DNA of 64,000 bases from Sinorhizobium fredii USDA 257 (GCF_000265205.3 NC_018000.1:4650001-4714000); one strand, 5' to 3'; counted from the first letter of the stretch, positions 19,805 to 32,323 are shown. The notes: generated by a model not told the origin, from the letters alone. Translations and numbers: made by a program.

Positions 19805-20779
19805 TCAGCCCGCGGCGCGGCCGAGGAATTCCTTGATCTCGTAGCCCGGCATGAAATTGCCGATGCGCTTGATCTCCCACTCCAGCTTGATGCCGGAATG
19901 CTCCAGCACGCGGGCGCGCACCGTCTCGCCGAGATATTCGAGCTCGTAGCCGCTCGCCTGGCCTGTATTGATCATGAAGTTGCAGTGGAGCGGCGACATC
20001 TGGGCTCCGCCGATCATCAAGCCGCGGCCGCCGGCCTCGTCGACCAGCTTCCAGGCCGAATGGTCTTTCGGATTCTTGAAGGTCGAACCGCCGGTCTTCT
20101 CGCGGATCGGCTGCACGGTCTCACGATGCTGGCGCACCGCATCCATGTCGCTGCGGATCTTCGCCGTGTCCTCCGGAAAACCTTCGAAGATCGCATGCGT
20201 GAAGATCAGATCCTTGGCGGCGGCGGTGTGCCGATAGGCATAGCCCATGTCGGCATTGCTCAACACATGCTTCTTGCCCTTGCGGTCGACCGCGTGGACC
20301 TCGACGACGCGTTCCCGGGTCTCGCCGCCATTGGCGCCGGCATTCATCCTCAGCGCGCCGCCGATCGAGCCAGGAATGCCGTAGTAGAAGTAGAAGCCGC
20401 CGATGCCATGGTCGAGCGCCATCGCCGCGATGTTCTTGTCCGGGCAGATCGCCCCCGCCATGATGCGGTTCTCCCCGACGATCTCCAGATCGCCGAAGCC
20501 CTTGGCGGAGAGGCGAATGACGACCCCCGGAATACCGCCGTCGCGCACCAGCAGGTTCGATCCGACGCCGATCACCATGACCGGCACCTCTTCCGGCACC
20601 AGCTTCAGGAAAGCGACGAGATCATCCGTGTCGTGCGGCTGGAACATCAGCTCGGCAAGCCCGCCCGCACGAAACCAGGTGACGCGGTCCATCGGGGCAT
20701 CGGGCGTGATACGACCGCGAATTGCACTGACGCCGCTTCCGAGCGCGTCCAGGAGTTTCTGACCGTTAACCTGCTTCAT
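19805..20779 (-). CDS. murB: UDP-N-acetylenolpyruvoylglucosamine reductase MurB
   Basis: FAD enzyme that reduces enolpyruvyl-UDP-GlcNAc to UDP-MurNAc. The 324-residue product shows the type I MurB layout: the FAD-binding domain with [17 protein letters not shown] near residue 29, [22 protein letters not shown] near 70, [23 protein letters not shown] near 130, the catalytic Ser/Glu region with [21 protein letters not shown] near 230, and [16 protein letters not shown] near 260. It lies 3 bases after murC on the same strand. Confidence 0.96.
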   Translation of the reverse strand: MKQVNGQKLLDALGSGVSAIRGRITPDAPMDRVTWFRAGGLAELMFQPHDTDDLVAFLKLVPEEVPVMVIGVGSNLLVRDGGIPGVVIRLSAKGFGDLEIVGENRIMAGAICPDKNIAAMALDHGIGGFYFYYGIPGSIGGALRMNAGANGGETRERVVEVHAVDRKGKKHVLSNADMGYAYRHTAAAKDLIFTHAIFEGFPEDTAKIRSDMDAVRQHRETVQPIREKTGGSTFKNPKDHSAWKLVDEAGGRGLMIGGAQMSPLHCNFMINTGQASGYELEYLGETVRARVLEHSGIKLEWEIKRIGNFMPGYEIKEFLGRAAG

Positions 20780-20782
20780 GCT

Positions 20783-22192
20783 TCAACTTCCTGAAATATC
20801 CGCGAGTTCCTTGGGAAGCGCCGCGGCCCAATAGGTGATGCTGCCAGCCCCCAAGAGAACCACAAAGTCACCCGGCTGCGCAATCTTCGAGACGGCCGGC
20901 GCGAGTGCGTCCTGACCGGCGAGGTAGCGGGCGTCGCGATGGCCGGCAGCCTTGATACTGTTGACAAGCGCTTCGGAATTGACGCCGTCGATCGCGTCCT
21001 CGCCTGCCGCATAGACCGGCGCGATCAGAATAGTATCGGCATCGTTGAAGCAGGCGGAAAAATCCTCGAACAGGCTCGACAGGCGCGAATAGCGGTGCGG
21101 CTGGTGAACGGCGACGATGCGCCCCTGGCAGGCCTCGCGCGCCGCTCTCAGGACCGCCTTGATCTCGACCGGATGATGGCCGTAGTCGTCGAAGATGCGT
21201 GCCCCGTTCCATTCGCCGGTGAGCGTGAAGCGCCGCTTCACGCCGCTGAAGGAGGCAAGCCCCCTGGCGATCGCCTCCCGCTCCATGCCGAGGCGCTGAG
21301 CGACGGCGACGGCGGCCGTGGCGTTCGAGACATTGTGCCGGCCGGGCATCGGCAGGCGCAGGTCCTTAAGCTGGATCACCTGGCCGGTGCGCCGGCGGCG
21401 GATCTCGACATCGAAGACAGAGGTTGCGCCGTCCATTCGGATATTGTGATAGCGCACGTCCGCCTGCGGATTCTCGCCATAGGTCACGACCTTGCGGTCC
21501 TCGATCTTGCCGACCATGGACTGGACTTCCGGATGATCCAGGCAGAGAACGCCGAATCCGTAGAAGGGCACGTTCTCGACGAATTGCCGGAAGGCAGCAC
21601 GCACGGCGTCGAAATTGCCGTAGTGGTCGAGGTGCTCCGGGTCGATATTTGTGACGACGGCGATATCGGCCGGGAGCTTCAGGAAGGTGCCGTCGGATTC
21701 GTCCGCCTCGACGACCATCCACTCGCCGGCGCCCATGCGCGCATTCGTGCCGTAGGCATTGATGATGCCGCCATTGATGACCGTCGGATCGAGACCGCCC
21801 GCGTCGAGCAGCGCGGCCACCATCGAGGTGGTCGTCGTCTTGCCGTGCGTGCCGCCGATGGCAATGGCATTGCGGAAGCGCATCAGTTCGGCCAGCATCT
21901 CGGCACGGCGCACCACCGGCAGGAACTTCTCGCGCGCCGCAATCAATTCGGGATTGTCCTTCTTGATCGCCGTCGAGACGACCACCACCTCGGCGTCGCC
22001 GAGGTTTTCCGCCTTGTGACCGACGGAGATCTTGATGCCCTTTTCGCGCAGGCGCTGCACATTGGCGCTGTCCGACTGGTCCGAGCCCTGCACCCGATGG
22101 CCGAGATTGTGCAGCACCTCGGCGATGCCGCTCATGCCGATGCCGCCGATCCCGATGAAATGTACGAGCCCGATCGTCTTCGGCATTTTCAT
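20783..22192 (-). CDS. murC: UDP-N-acetylmuramate-L-alanine ligase MurC
   Basis: Adds L-Ala to UDP-MurNAc, the first amino acid of the stem peptide. The 469-residue protein has the N-terminal UDP-binding Rossmann segment [18 protein letters not shown] (residues 10-27), the ATP-binding P-loop [15 protein letters not shown] near 113, the central EADESDGTF near 175, and the C-terminal domain with [16 protein letters not shown] near 345. Length is typical. The start overlaps the murG stop by 4 bases (ATGA). An ATG two codons further in is an alternative. Confidence 0.96.
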   Translation of the reverse strand: MKMPKTIGLVHFIGIGGIGMSGIAEVLHNLGHRVQGSDQSDSANVQRLREKGIKISVGHKAENLGDAEVVVVSTAIKKDNPELIAAREKFLPVVRRAEMLAELMRFRNAIAIGGTHGKTTTTSMVAALLDAGGLDPTVINGGIINAYGTNARMGAGEWMVVEADESDGTFLKLPADIAVVTNIDPEHLDHYGNFDAVRAAFRQFVENVPFYGFGVLCLDHPEVQSMVGKIEDRKVVTYGENPQADVRYHNIRMDGATSVFDVEIRRRRTGQVIQLKDLRLPMPGRHNVSNATAAVAVAQRLGMEREAIARGLASFSGVKRRFTLTGEWNGARIFDDYGHHPVEIKAVLRAAREACQGRIVAVHQPHRYSRLSSLFEDFSACFNDADTILIAPVYAAGEDAIDGVNSEALVNSIKAAGHRDARYLAGQDALAPAVSKIAQPGDFVVLLGAGSITYWAAALPKELADISGS

Positions 22193-23310
22193 GTGCGTGC
22201 TTCCTTGAATTTGGCGACTGTCGAGCCGCTGGCAATAGCCTCTACCAGGGATGCAAGCAAGCGCGCGGCATCCGGTTTCCCGGTTTCGCGGGCGTTCGCC
22301 GCCATCTGCGCCAGCGCCCCAGGGGTGTTCATGGCGTCGGAGAGGATGCCGGCCAGCCGTTCGGCGCTGAGCTCCTCCTGGGCGATGACCCGCGCTCCGC
22401 CCTTGGCGGCAAGCGCCGCGGCATTCGCTGCCTGATCGTGGTCGAGCGCGTAAGGATAGGGAACGAGAATGGCCGGACGGCCGATCACCGACACCTCGGA
22501 AACGGTCGAGGCGCCGGAACGGCAGACCACCAGTTGCGCCGATGCGATGCGGGCGGCCATGTCGGTGAAGAAGGGTGACACCTCGGCCGGAATTCCGAGC
22601 TTGTCGTAGGCGGCGGCGACACCCTCCCGGTCTTCCGGCCGCGCCTGCTGCGTCACCTTGAGCCGCCGGCGCTGAGCGTCGTCGAGCCGGCAGATCGCCT
22701 GCGGCACCGCCTTCGAGAAGAATTGTGCCCCCTGGCTGCCGCCGAAGACGACGAGATGGAACGGCCCGCCGTCCGGCGCCGCGTAGGCGACGCTGGCCGC
22801 CTCCAATACGGCGGGGCGGACCGGGTTTCCGGTCGTCACCGTCTTCGCCGCGAACTCTCCGACCCCTTCGGGAAGAAAGCCACCGGCAATCGCCTGTACC
22901 CGCGACGCGAGCAACTTGTTGGCACGCCCCATGACGGCATTCTGTTCGTGAATGAGCGACGGAACACTCATGCCGGTCGCGGCCAACAGCGGAGGCACCG
23001 TCGGATAGCCGCCGAACCCCACGACCGCCTTGGGCTTGTGGCGGGCAATCAGGCGCCGCGCGGCGCGTAAACCCGTCCAGAGCTTCCAGGCCGATTGCGC
23101 CAACTTGATCGGATTCTTCAAGCTGATCGTGGCGGAAGGCACGACATGCACCTCCTCGGCCGGGAATTTTCCGGCATAGCGCTCGGCACGGCTATCGGTC
23201 ACGAGATGCACGGCATAGCCCGCCGCCTTCAGTTCATGCGCAAGCGCCTCCGCGGGAAAGAGGTGCCCGCCGGTCCCCCCGGCGGCGAGAAAAATGATGC
23301 CCTTGTCCAT
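22189..23310 (-). CDS. murG: lipid II synthase MurG
   Basis: Peripheral membrane glycosyltransferase (GT28) that adds GlcNAc to lipid I to give lipid II. The 373-residue product has the G-loops [19 protein letters not shown] (residues 5-23) and [16 protein letters not shown] near 94, [15 protein letters not shown] near 125, and the donor-site region [25 protein letters not shown] near 265. It lies 3 bases after ftsW and overlaps murC by 4 bases. Confidence 0.96.
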   Translation of the reverse strand: MDKGIIFLAAGGTGGHLFPAEALAHELKAAGYAVHLVTDSRAERYAGKFPAEEVHVVPSATISLKNPIKLAQSAWKLWTGLRAARRLIARHKPKAVVGFGGYPTVPPLLAATGMSVPSLIHEQNAVMGRANKLLASRVQAIAGGFLPEGVGEFAAKTVTTGNPVRPAVLEAASVAYAAPDGGPFHLVVFGGSQGAQFFSKAVPQAICRLDDAQRRRLKVTQQARPEDREGVAAAYDKLGIPAEVSPFFTDMAARIASAQLVVCRSGASTVSEVSVIGRPAILVPYPYALDHDQAANAAALAAKGGARVIAQEELSAERLAGILSDAMNTPGALAQMAANARETGKPDAARLLASLVEAIASGSTVAKFKEART

Positions 23311-23313
23311 GTC

Positions 23314-24468
23314 TTACTCCGCCGGCACGCCGACGCCGGATCGAAAGAGGCTGCGCTCGACCGCGCGTTTCTCCGGCCGATGACGGGTGAGCGCCAGGAC
23401 GAATCCGGCGGTCACGCAGATCGCCACCATCGACGAGCCGCCATAGGAGATCAGCGGCAGGGTCATGCCCTTGGCCGGAAGCAGTTCCAGGTTTACGCCG
23501 ATATTGATCATCGACTGGATGCCAATCTGCAGCACCAGGCCGGCGACTGCAAAGCGGTTGAAATCGTTGCGTTCGCGGAAAGCATGGTTGAGCCCGCGCA
23601 TGACCAGGAAGGCGAAGATCACCACGATGACCATGCAGAAGACGATGCCGAACTCCTCCGCCGCCACCGAGAAGACGAAGTCAGTGTGGCTGTCGGGGAT
23701 GATGCGCTTGACGATGCCCTCGCCCGGGCCCCGGCCGAACCAGTCGCCGCGGATGATCGCGTCGCGCGCCGTATCCACCTGGAACGTATCGCCCTCACCG
23801 GTCATGAACCGGTCGATACGGCCGGCGACGTGCGGCAGCATCGTATAGGCGACGAAGAAGCCGCCCGCGGCCGCCCCGGCCAGCACGATGATCCAGAGCC
23901 AGGGCATGCCGGCCATGAAGAACATGCCGCCCCAGACCGCCGCAGTGAGGATCGTCTGGCCAAGGTCCGGCTGGGCGACAAGCAACGCGCCGACGATGCC
24001 GAAGAGCAGGATCGACAGCAGGTTGCCGGGGATTTCCGGCTGCTTCGCATGCTCGGCAAAAAGCCAGGCGCAAACGACGACGAAGGCCGGCTTCATGAAC
24101 TCGGACGGCTGAATCGAAATGCCGGCGATCGAAATCCACCTGAGCGAGCCCTTGACCTCTTCGCCGATGAAGAGGACGAGAACCATCATACCGAGCGATG
24201 CAGCAAGGAGAATGATCGCCGCGCGCCTGACCTGTCGCGGCGACAGAAAGGATATGCCCACCATCACCACCAGCGACGGGAGAAGGAAGACCGCGTGACG
24301 CTTGACGAAGTGAAAGCTGTCGAGCCCGAGCCGCTCGGCGACCGGCGGGCTGGCCGCGAAGGAAAGCATGAAGCCGACGCCCATCAGGAGGATGAAGGTC
24401 GCCAGGAAGAACCTGTCTATCGTCCAGAACCAGTCGGCCACGGGGCCACGTTCGGCTCGGCTTACCAT
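23314..24468 (-). CDS. ftsW: SEDS peptidoglycan glycosyltransferase FtsW
   Basis: Polytopic SEDS protein that polymerises lipid II at the septum with FtsI. The 384-residue chain has about ten membrane segments. It carries the SEDS landmarks: RWISIAGISIQPSEFMKPAF near residue 115, the LLVAQPDLGQTI segment with the catalytic Asp near 160, GRGPGEGIVKRIIPDSHTDFVF near 250, and MTLPLISYGGSSMVA near 340. It lies 85 bases after murD. The ATG at 24468 is well supported by the family N-terminus. Confidence 0.95.
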   Translation of the reverse strand: MVSRAERGPVADWFWTIDRFFLATFILLMGVGFMLSFAASPPVAERLGLDSFHFVKRHAVFLLPSLVVMVGISFLSPRQVRRAAIILLAASLGMMVLVLFIGEEVKGSLRWISIAGISIQPSEFMKPAFVVVCAWLFAEHAKQPEIPGNLLSILLFGIVGALLVAQPDLGQTILTAAVWGGMFFMAGMPWLWIIVLAGAAAGGFFVAYTMLPHVAGRIDRFMTGEGDTFQVDTARDAIIRGDWFGRGPGEGIVKRIIPDSHTDFVFSVAAEEFGIVFCMVIVVIFAFLVMRGLNHAFRERNDFNRFAVAGLVLQIGIQSMINIGVNLELLPAKGMTLPLISYGGSSMVAICVTAGFVLALTRHRPEKRAVERSLFRSGVGVPAE

Positions 24469-24553
24469 CTGTCTGTCCTCTTTTCCGGCGCACTATACGC
24501 CAAGTTCCGAATTCCCGGCTCCGCCGCGCCGATCCCGTCCAGGAAATCTCGCC

Positions 24554-25945
<1,392 letters not shown>

Positions 25946-25950
25946 CTCGC

Positions 25951-27051
25951 TTACCTGAGCTTGAGGGTCGAAAGACCGACCATCGCCAGAATGACCGCGA
26001 CGATCCAGAAGCGGATCACTATCTGGCTCTCCGTCCAGCCCTTCTTCTCGAAGTGGTGGTGGATAGGCGCCATCAGGAAGACGCGCCTGCCAGTGCGCTT
26101 GAACCAGAAGACCTGGAGGATCACCGAAAGCGTCTCGATGACGAAGAGGCCGCCGATGATGATCATGACGATCTCGTGCTTGGTCGCGACGGCAACGGTG
26201 CCAATCAGGCCGCCGAGCGCAAGCGAACCGGTGTCGCCCATGAAGATCGCCGCCGGCGGCGCATTGAACCAGAGGAAGCCGAGGCCGGCGCCGATGACGG
26301 CACCGAGGACGACCGCGAGTTCGCCGGTGCCGGGCACGAAATGGATCTGCAGATAGTTGGCGAACACGGCGTTACCGGCGAGATAGGCGATCAGTCCGAA
26401 GGCTGCGGAGGCGATCATCACCGGCACAATGGCGAGACCATCGAGACCGTCCGTCAGGTTCACGGCATTGCCGGCGCCGACGATGACGAAACCACCGAAA
26501 AGCACGAAGAAATAGCCGAGATTGAGCATCAGGTCCTTGAAGAAGGGGAAGGTCAGCGACGAGCCGAAGGTCGAGCCCGCGCTACCGGCAGACTGCGCCG
26601 CCTGCATCATGAAGAAGACCGCGATGGCTGCGATGACGAATTCGATGCCGAGGCGCGCCTTGCCGGAAAAGCCTTTGTCCGACTGCTTGGTGACCTTGAG
26701 ATAGTCGTCGTAGAAGCCGATGGCGCCGAAGCCCAGCGTTACCAACAGCGTCGACACGACATAAATGCTTGAGAGATCGGCCCAGAGCAGTGCCGAGCCG
26801 ACGATGCCGGCGAGGATCATCAGTCCGCCCATGGTGGGCGTGCCAGCCTTCTTGAAGTGCGTCTGCGGGCCGTCGGCGCGTATCGGCTGACCCTTGCCCT
26901 GGCGAATGCGCAGTGACGAGATTATGGCCGGCCCGAACAGGAACACGATCAGCGCGGAGGTGAAGAGAGCTGCACCCGTGCGGAAAGTGATGTAGCGGAA
27001 GAGATTGAAGAATTGAAAGTGGTCCGCCAGTTCCACGAGCCAGATCAGCAT
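25951..27051 (-). CDS. mraY: phospho-MurNAc-pentapeptide transferase MraY
   Basis: Integral membrane enzyme that moves phospho-MurNAc-pentapeptide to undecaprenyl phosphate, forming lipid I. The 366-residue chain has ten membrane segments and the family motifs: [10 protein letters not shown] near residue 70, the DDYLKV Asp pair near 115, [16 protein letters not shown] near 195, [10 protein letters not shown] near 270, and [19 protein letters not shown] near 325. A 138-base gap separates it from murF. AAGG lies just upstream of the start. Confidence 0.97.
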   Translation of the reverse strand: MLIWLVELADHFQFFNLFRYITFRTGAALFTSALIVFLFGPAIISSLRIRQGKGQPIRADGPQTHFKKAGTPTMGGLMILAGIVGSALLWADLSSIYVVSTLLVTLGFGAIGFYDDYLKVTKQSDKGFSGKARLGIEFVIAAIAVFFMMQAAQSAGSAGSTFGSSLTFPFFKDLMLNLGYFFVLFGGFVIVGAGNAVNLTDGLDGLAIVPVMIASAAFGLIAYLAGNAVFANYLQIHFVPGTGELAVVLGAVIGAGLGFLWFNAPPAAIFMGDTGSLALGGLIGTVAVATKHEIVMIIIGGLFVIETLSVILQVFWFKRTGRRVFLMAPIHHHFEKKGWTESQIVIRFWIVAVILAMVGLSTLKLR

Positions 27052-27185
27052 AAGGGACCTTTCCCCAAAGGTTTAGACTTGGACATCGCCCAACAGAATC
27101 ATCTGATGAACGATACCCACTTGCGCATGACTATGTTAGGCCAATTCCCCTGGCCCAGGCCTTATCCACCAGCATTGGTGGCACT

Positions 27186-27211
27186 GCCTCTATACTTCGC
27201 CTCTATACTTC
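27186..27211. repeat. 13-bp perfect tandem duplication at the 3' end of murF
   Basis: GCCTCTATACTTC occurs twice in direct tandem (27186-27198 and 27199-27211). The murF stop codon lies inside the second-read copy. Because 13 is not a multiple of 3, the two copies are read in different frames, giving the ending KYRGEV. Confidence 0.9.
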
Positions 27212-28638
27212 CCCCGCGCTTCGGCCTTCTCTTCGGGATAGGCATCGAGAAGAGCCTGAACGATCTTGGCGCAGCCGGTGCCCTTCGATGATTTGACCAT
27301 CACCACGTCGCCGGCAGCAACCGCGCCGAGTGCGTAAGAGGTGAGATCTCCGACCGCCTCGCGGTGAACGACCGTAACCTCGGCCGGCAAAGCGTCACGC
27401 AGATGCGCCATGTCGGGCCCGGCGAGCCAGACGTCGGCAATGCCCGCCTCTACGATCGGCTCCGCCAAAGCGGCATGTACAGCCGCGGCGTGCTCGCCCA
27501 TCTCCAGCATGTCGCCGAGAATCGCGATACGGCGGCCGCCGGCCGCCGGATCGGCATCGCGCAGGAGGGAGATCGCCGCCCGCATCGACGCCGGGTTGGC
27601 ATTGTAGCTTTCGTCGATCAGCGTCAGGTGACCCGCGCCAATCTTCAGGCGGTGCCGCAATCCCCGGCCCTTTTCAGGCTGCATGGTCGCGAGCGAGGCA
27701 ACGACGCGATCGAGGTCAGCGCCGGCGAGTTGCGCGGCGGCAATCACCGCCAGGGCATTCTCGGCAATATGCCTTCCCGGAGCGCCGATCGTGACTTCCA
27801 GTGTTCGGCCGCCGATGCCGGCCCAGAGGACGGATCGATCCGCGCCCGCGGCGAACTCGATCAGCCGATATTCCGATTTTGGGTTGGCGCCGAAGGCGTG
27901 GATGTGACCAACGCCTGCCGCCGCGGCTGCCCTTTCGAGGAGATCGAACTGCGGACTGTCGCGGTTGATCACCGCATGGCCGCCCTTGACGACGCCCTCG
28001 AAGATCTCCGCCTTCGCCGAGGCGATCTCGTCAAGACTGGCGAAGTTGCCGAGATGGGCAGCGGCAATGCTGGTGACGACGGCCACATGCGGACGTACCA
28101 TCGCGGTCAACGGCCGGATCTCGCCATGATGGTTCATGCCGATCTCGAAGATGCCGAAATCGGTCGTCTCCGGCATCCGCGCAAGCGTCAGCGGCACACC
28201 CCAATGATTGTTGAACGATGCGACGGAGGCATGGACGCGCCCGAGCGGCGACAGAACGTGCCGCAGCATCTCCTTCGTCGTCGTCTTGCCGACCGAGCCG
28301 GTGACGGCGATGACCTTCGCGGCACTGCGGTCGCGCGCGGCGCAGCCGAGGCGGATCATCGCCTCCAGGACGTCATCGACGACGATCATCGGCGCGATCA
28401 ACCGCCCGAGCGCCGGAAGCTTGCCTTCACTGACAACGAGCAGCGAGGCGCCGTTGGCAAGCGCGAGGCCGGCATAGTCGTGTCCATCGACCCGATCGCC
28501 CCTGATCGCGAAAAAGGCCTCGCCCTTGGCGATCGTGCGGCTGTCGATCGAGATGCCGATAATCCCATCCGGCAGGCTTCCGACCGGGCGGCCATTCATG
28601 GCCGCAAGCAGATCGCTGCATGTCCAGAGCCAGCTCAC
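27190..28638 (-). CDS. murF: UDP-MurNAc-tripeptide-D-alanyl-D-alanine ligase MurF
   Basis: Adds the D-Ala-D-Ala dipeptide, completing UDP-MurNAc-pentapeptide. The 482-residue product has an N-terminal UDP domain (GISIDSRTIAKGEAFFAI, near residue 27), P-loop AVTGSVGKTTTKEML near 111, NNHWGVPLTLARMP near 143, FEIGMNHHGEI near 163, and C-terminal LIDESYNANPASMRAAI near 333. The start is a GTG one base from the murE stop, so they are coupled. The last residues (KYRGEV) come from a 13-bp tandem duplication that moves the stop codon; the catalytic domains are unaffected. Confidence 0.95.
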   Translation of the reverse strand: MSWLWTCSDLLAAMNGRPVGSLPDGIIGISIDSRTIAKGEAFFAIRGDRVDGHDYAGLALANGASLLVVSEGKLPALGRLIAPMIVVDDVLEAMIRLGCAARDRSAAKVIAVTGSVGKTTTKEMLRHVLSPLGRVHASVASFNNHWGVPLTLARMPETTDFGIFEIGMNHHGEIRPLTAMVRPHVAVVTSIAAAHLGNFASLDEIASAKAEIFEGVVKGGHAVINRDSPQFDLLERAAAAAGVGHIHAFGANPKSEYRLIEFAAGADRSVLWAGIGGRTLEVTIGAPGRHIAENALAVIAAAQLAGADLDRVVASLATMQPEKGRGLRHRLKIGAGHLTLIDESYNANPASMRAAISLLRDADPAAGGRRIAILGDMLEMGEHAAAVHAALAEPIVEAGIADVWLAGPDMAHLRDALPAEVTVVHREAVGDLTSYALGAVAAGDVVMVKSSKGTGCAKIVQALLDAYPEEKAEARGKYRGEV

Positions 28639-28639
28639 A

Positions 28640-30100
28640 TCACAGCCCTCCCAGCGCCTTGCGTACTTCCGCGTGATCGGAGAATGGCAGCGTCACGGAG
28701 CCGATTGTCTGCCCCTCCTCATGCCCCTTGCCGGCAACTATCAGCGTATCGCCGGTTTGCAGCATGCCGACGGCGGTCCGGATAGCCTCGGCGCGGTCGG
28801 CGATTTCGGTCGCTCCTGTGGCACCGGCCATGATCTCCGAGCGGATCACTTCGGGGATTTCCGAGCGCGGATTGTCGTCGGTGACGATGACGACGTCGGC
28901 GAGCCGCGCGGCAACTTCACCCATGATCGGCCGCTTGCCCTTGTCACGGTCGCCGCCGCAGCCGAAGACGACGATAACCCGTCCGGTGGTGAACGGGCGC
29001 ACCGATTCGAGCACGTTTTCAAGCGCGTCGGGCTTGTGGGCGTAGTCCACATAGGCAAGCGCGCCGTCCTTCGTCTGGCCCACCAGTTCCAGCCGACCGG
29101 AGGCGCCCTGCAGTTTTTCGAGCGCCGAGAAGGCCGCCTTGGCGGCGATCCCGGTGGACATCGCAAGGCCGGCGGCGACAAGCGCATTGGCCACCTGGAA
29201 ATCGCCGGCGAGCGGCACATGGATTTCGAAGATGTCGTCGCCGACATGGACTTCCGCCGACTGCTTGTGGCGGAAATGCTCGACCCGCTTCAAGCTGATG
29301 AAATCGCCGTTACGGCCGACGGTGCGCACGTCGTGCCCGGCCTTGCGGGCCGCGGCGATCGCCTCGGTCGACCATTGGTCGTCGGCAAAGATCACCGCCG
29401 GCGAACCTTTCGGCAACAGTGCGCCGAAGAGGCGCATCTTCGAGGCCATGTAGTGCTCGACGGTCGGGTGGTAGTCCATATGGTCGCGGCCGAGATTGGT
29501 GAAGGCGGCGGCGGCGAGCCGAACCCCATCGAGCCGGCTCTGGTCGAGACCGTGGCTGGAGGCCTCCATCGCCGCGTGGGTAATGCCTTCGTCGGCAAGT
29601 TCGGCAAGCAGCTTGTGAAGCGACACCGGGTCCGGAGTGGTCAGCGAACCATAGTCGTTGCGTCCCGGCGCCGTGACGCCTGTGGTACCGATCATCGCTG
29701 CCGAAAGCCCGGAATGCGCCCAGATCTGACGCGTAAACGAGGCGACCGAGGTCTTCCCCGCAGTGCCGGTCACCGCCACCATCGTCTCGGGCTGGCGCCC
29801 GTAGAGGCGGGCCGCGGCCTGTGCCAGGAAGCGACGCGGTTCGACAAGCTCGAAGACCGGTGTGCCGGCCTCCCCGCCAGAGCCCTTTGCGGCAATTACC
29901 GCCGCCGCGCCGCGCGACAGGGCGTCGGCGATATAGGCGGCGCCATTCGCTTTCGTGCCGGCGACGGCCACGAAAAGATCGCCCGGCTTGACCTGCCGGC
30001 TGTCGGCGGTGATGCCGGCAATGTCGATCTCCGCGTCATTGCCCTTCAGTTGCGCCAAAAGTTCCGGGAAAGTCGTTCCCGCCAGGTCCCTGATCTTCAT
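28640..30100 (-). CDS. murE: UDP-MurNAc-L-Ala-D-Glu:meso-diaminopimelate ligase MurE
   Basis: Adds the third stem residue. The motif DDNPRSE near residue 400 (DNPR) marks the meso-diaminopimelate-adding class, as expected in Gram-negatives. Other visible features are [17 protein letters not shown] near 28, P-loop [19 protein letters not shown] near 107, [12 protein letters not shown] near 176, and [20 protein letters not shown] near 200. The ATG at 30100 (486 residues) is preferred to a GTG three codons earlier, since neither has a strong binding site. It is located 67 bases after ftsI. Confidence 0.96.
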   Translation of the reverse strand: MKIRDLAGTTFPELLAQLKGNDAEIDIAGITADSRQVKPGDLFVAVAGTKANGAAYIADALSRGAAAVIAAKGSGGEAGTPVFELVEPRRFLAQAAARLYGRQPETMVAVTGTAGKTSVASFTRQIWAHSGLSAAMIGTTGVTAPGRNDYGSLTTPDPVSLHKLLAELADEGITHAAMEASSHGLDQSRLDGVRLAAAAFTNLGRDHMDYHPTVEHYMASKMRLFGALLPKGSPAVIFADDQWSTEAIAAARKAGHDVRTVGRNGDFISLKRVEHFRHKQSAEVHVGDDIFEIHVPLAGDFQVANALVAAGLAMSTGIAAKAAFSALEKLQGASGRLELVGQTKDGALAYVDYAHKPDALENVLESVRPFTTGRVIVVFGCGGDRDKGKRPIMGEVAARLADVVIVTDDNPRSEIPEVIRSEIMAGATGATEIADRAEAIRTAVGMLQTGDTLIVAGKGHEEGQTIGSVTLPFSDHAEVRKALGGL

Positions 30101-30167
30101 GAACTGCACGTCTCACACCGATATCAATCCGCCGAAATCGCGAATCGTCCGCATTCTCATTTCACGG

Positions 30168-31916
30168 TCAATAAGACACAAGCAAGGCAGAACCGTCTTC
30201 TCCGAATTTCGGTTCGACACCGAGCAGCGGCGCCGAGCGGCTGATAATGTCGCGGACCATCGGCGCGGCATTGGAGCCGGCGGTGCGCCCGCCGCCCTCG
30301 CCGGTCTTCGGCGCGTCGATGAAGGTCAGCACGATGTACTTCGGATCGTCGATCGGAAACGCCGCCAGAAAGGCGTTGAAGTTCAGGTCATTGGCGTAGC
30401 GGCCATTGACGACCTTGTCGGCCGTGCCGGTCTTGCCGCCGACATTGAAGCCCGGGACGAGCGCCCGCTTGCCGGAGCCGGCAATGCCATTCCAGCGAAG
30501 CAGGTAGCGCATGTCGTCGCTCGTGCTCTTCTTGACGACCGCAGTGGCGAGTTCGCTCGCCTGCTCCTCGGTGCGCGGCAGGAAGGTCGGCGGGATAAGC
30601 TTGCCGCCATTGACCAGAGCAGCGCCGGCTACCGCCGTCTGCAATGGCGTCGTCGAGACGCCATGACCGAAGGAAATGGTGATCGAGCTGATCTTCTTCC
30701 ACTCACGCGGCTGGCTTGGCGTTTTGACCTCCGGAAGCTCCGTCGGCAGTTTCGTGAGAAGGCCCAGGCGGGTCAGGAATTCCTTATGCCCCGGAATGCC
30801 GACGAGATCGGCGACCTTGGCCGTGCCGATGTTGGACGAATACTGGAAGATCTCCGGCACGGTCAGCACGCGGCGCTTACCGTGGAAGTCCTTGATAGTG
30901 AAGCCGCCGATGCGGATGGGCGCCGTCGCGTCGAAGCTGTCGTTGAGCGTTACCTTGCCGGAATCGAGACCCATGGCGATGGTGAAGGTCTTGAAGGTGG
31001 AACCCATCTCGAACGTGCCGTTCGACATGCGGTTCATCCAGCCCTCTTCGGCCCCTTCGGCGGGCTTGTTCGGATCGTAATCCGGCACCGATGCCATCGC
31101 CAGCACTTCGCCGGTGCGCACGTCCATGACGACGGCGCCGGCGGCGATCGCCTTATAGTTCTTCATGCCGGAATCGATGACGTCGCGCACGATGTTCTGG
31201 ACGCGCACGTCGATCGAGAGCTTGACCGGTTCGAGCTTGGCGTCGCTGGTCATGCCGATCGCCGCCAGATCGGCAAGCCCCTGGCTGTCGATGTAGCGCT
31301 CCATGCCGGCGACGCCGCGGTTGTCGATGTTGACATGTCCAAGGATATGAGCGGCCGTCGGGCCGCCGGGATAGAAGCGGCGCTTCTCTGGTCGGAAGCC
31401 GATCCCGGGAATACCGAGCGCCAGGATTTCGCTCTGCTGCTTCGGCGTCAATTGCCGGCGCAGCCACTGGAAACGCGAGTTCGATTTGAGCTTGTTGTAG
31501 ATCTCTCGCGCGTTGAGGTCGGGCAGAACCGTCGCGAGCCGCTCCACCGCCTCGTCGGCATCGACGATCTTGTGCGGCTCGGCATAGAGCGACACGGTGC
31601 GGATGTCGGTCGCGAGAATCTCGCCGTTGCGATCGAGGATGTCGGGACGCGAGGCCAAAAGGTTGTCGGCGCGCCCGATCGAGGAAACCGTCTCCGGCTG
31701 CGCGACACCGTATTGCACCAGCCGCCCGCCGATCACCGCATAGGCGATGCCGAAGCTCGCAATGACGATCGCAACGCGGCTTTTCGCCTGGCTGGCGCTC
31801 TTCTTGCGCGTGCCCTGGAACGTGACGCTGACGCCCGCCTCCGCGGGGCGGTTGTTGCCACCGGCCGAGAAATGCGCCTTGCTCTTCAGCACCATGATAC
31901 GGGAGAGAAACGACAT
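30168..31916 (-). CDS. ftsI: septal peptidoglycan transpeptidase FtsI (PBP3)
   Basis: Class B penicillin-binding protein that cross-links septal murein and works with FtsW. The 582-residue chain has a basic cytoplasmic N-terminus, one membrane anchor (about residues 47-68), a pedestal domain beginning RPDILDRNGEILATDI (90-105), and the transpeptidase domain with the active-site tetrad STFK (306-309), SSN (360-362) and KTGTA (495-499). It overlaps the ftsL stop by one base (TGATG), so it is translationally coupled. The order ftsL-ftsI-murE is the standard dcw order. Confidence 0.97.
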   Translation of the reverse strand: MSFLSRIMVLKSKAHFSAGGNNRPAEAGVSVTFQGTRKKSASQAKSRVAIVIASFGIAYAVIGGRLVQYGVAQPETVSSIGRADNLLASRPDILDRNGEILATDIRTVSLYAEPHKIVDADEAVERLATVLPDLNAREIYNKLKSNSRFQWLRRQLTPKQQSEILALGIPGIGFRPEKRRFYPGGPTAAHILGHVNIDNRGVAGMERYIDSQGLADLAAIGMTSDAKLEPVKLSIDVRVQNIVRDVIDSGMKNYKAIAAGAVVMDVRTGEVLAMASVPDYDPNKPAEGAEEGWMNRMSNGTFEMGSTFKTFTIAMGLDSGKVTLNDSFDATAPIRIGGFTIKDFHGKRRVLTVPEIFQYSSNIGTAKVADLVGIPGHKEFLTRLGLLTKLPTELPEVKTPSQPREWKKISSITISFGHGVSTTPLQTAVAGAALVNGGKLIPPTFLPRTEEQASELATAVVKKSTSDDMRYLLRWNGIAGSGKRALVPGFNVGGKTGTADKVVNGRYANDLNFNAFLAAFPIDDPKYIVLTFIDAPKTGEGGGRTAGSNAAPMVRDIISRSAPLLGVEPKFGEDGSALLVSY

Positions 31917-32317
31917 CAGCGCGCCACCGAACCTGTTTCGATATTATCGGCATTGATGACGGCGGCGACGCCATCGTCCTTCTTGCCTTTCCCCTTCTTG
32001 TCCTTGCCCTCCTCCGGAGGCGGCACATCCGCCTTCAGCATCGGCAGTTCCTCGGGTCTGGCGAGTTGTGTCGAGGGCGTCGGCGTGAGCTGCAGGTCGA
32101 CGGCGAAGGCGCCGACGAGCCGCTCCAGCCGGTTGGGCTGGGTCAGCAACGCCCAGTCGGCCTTGAGCAGGTCGATCGTGTCCTCCTCGAGCTTGATCGC
32201 AGCATCAAGTCTGCGGACCTCCTCGAGCTTGTTCTCGGCCTGGTGCTTGATCGTGTAGGTGACCGTGGCGGCCCCCGTCATGATGACAATCAGCACGATA
32301 TCCAGCGTTCTGAGCAT
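31916..32317 (-). CDS. ftsL: cell division protein FtsL
   Basis: Small bitopic protein of the FtsQLB complex. The 133-residue product has one N-terminal membrane segment (TLDIVLIVIMTGAATVTYTI), a periplasmic coiled coil (KHQAENKLEEVRRLDAAIKL, then EEDTIDLLKADWALLTQPNR) and a low-complexity Lys/Gly-rich tail (KDKKGKGKKDDG). The DWALLTQPNRLERL segment is characteristic of FtsL. It lies between rsmH (6 bases) and ftsI (1-base overlap), which is the expected place. Confidence 0.92.
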   Translation of the reverse strand: MLRTLDIVLIVIMTGAATVTYTIKHQAENKLEEVRRLDAAIKLEEDTIDLLKADWALLTQPNRLERLVGAFAVDLQLTPTPSTQLARPEELPMLKADVPPPEEGKDKKGKGKKDDGVAAVINADNIETGSVAR

Positions 32318-32323
32318 CGTCTC

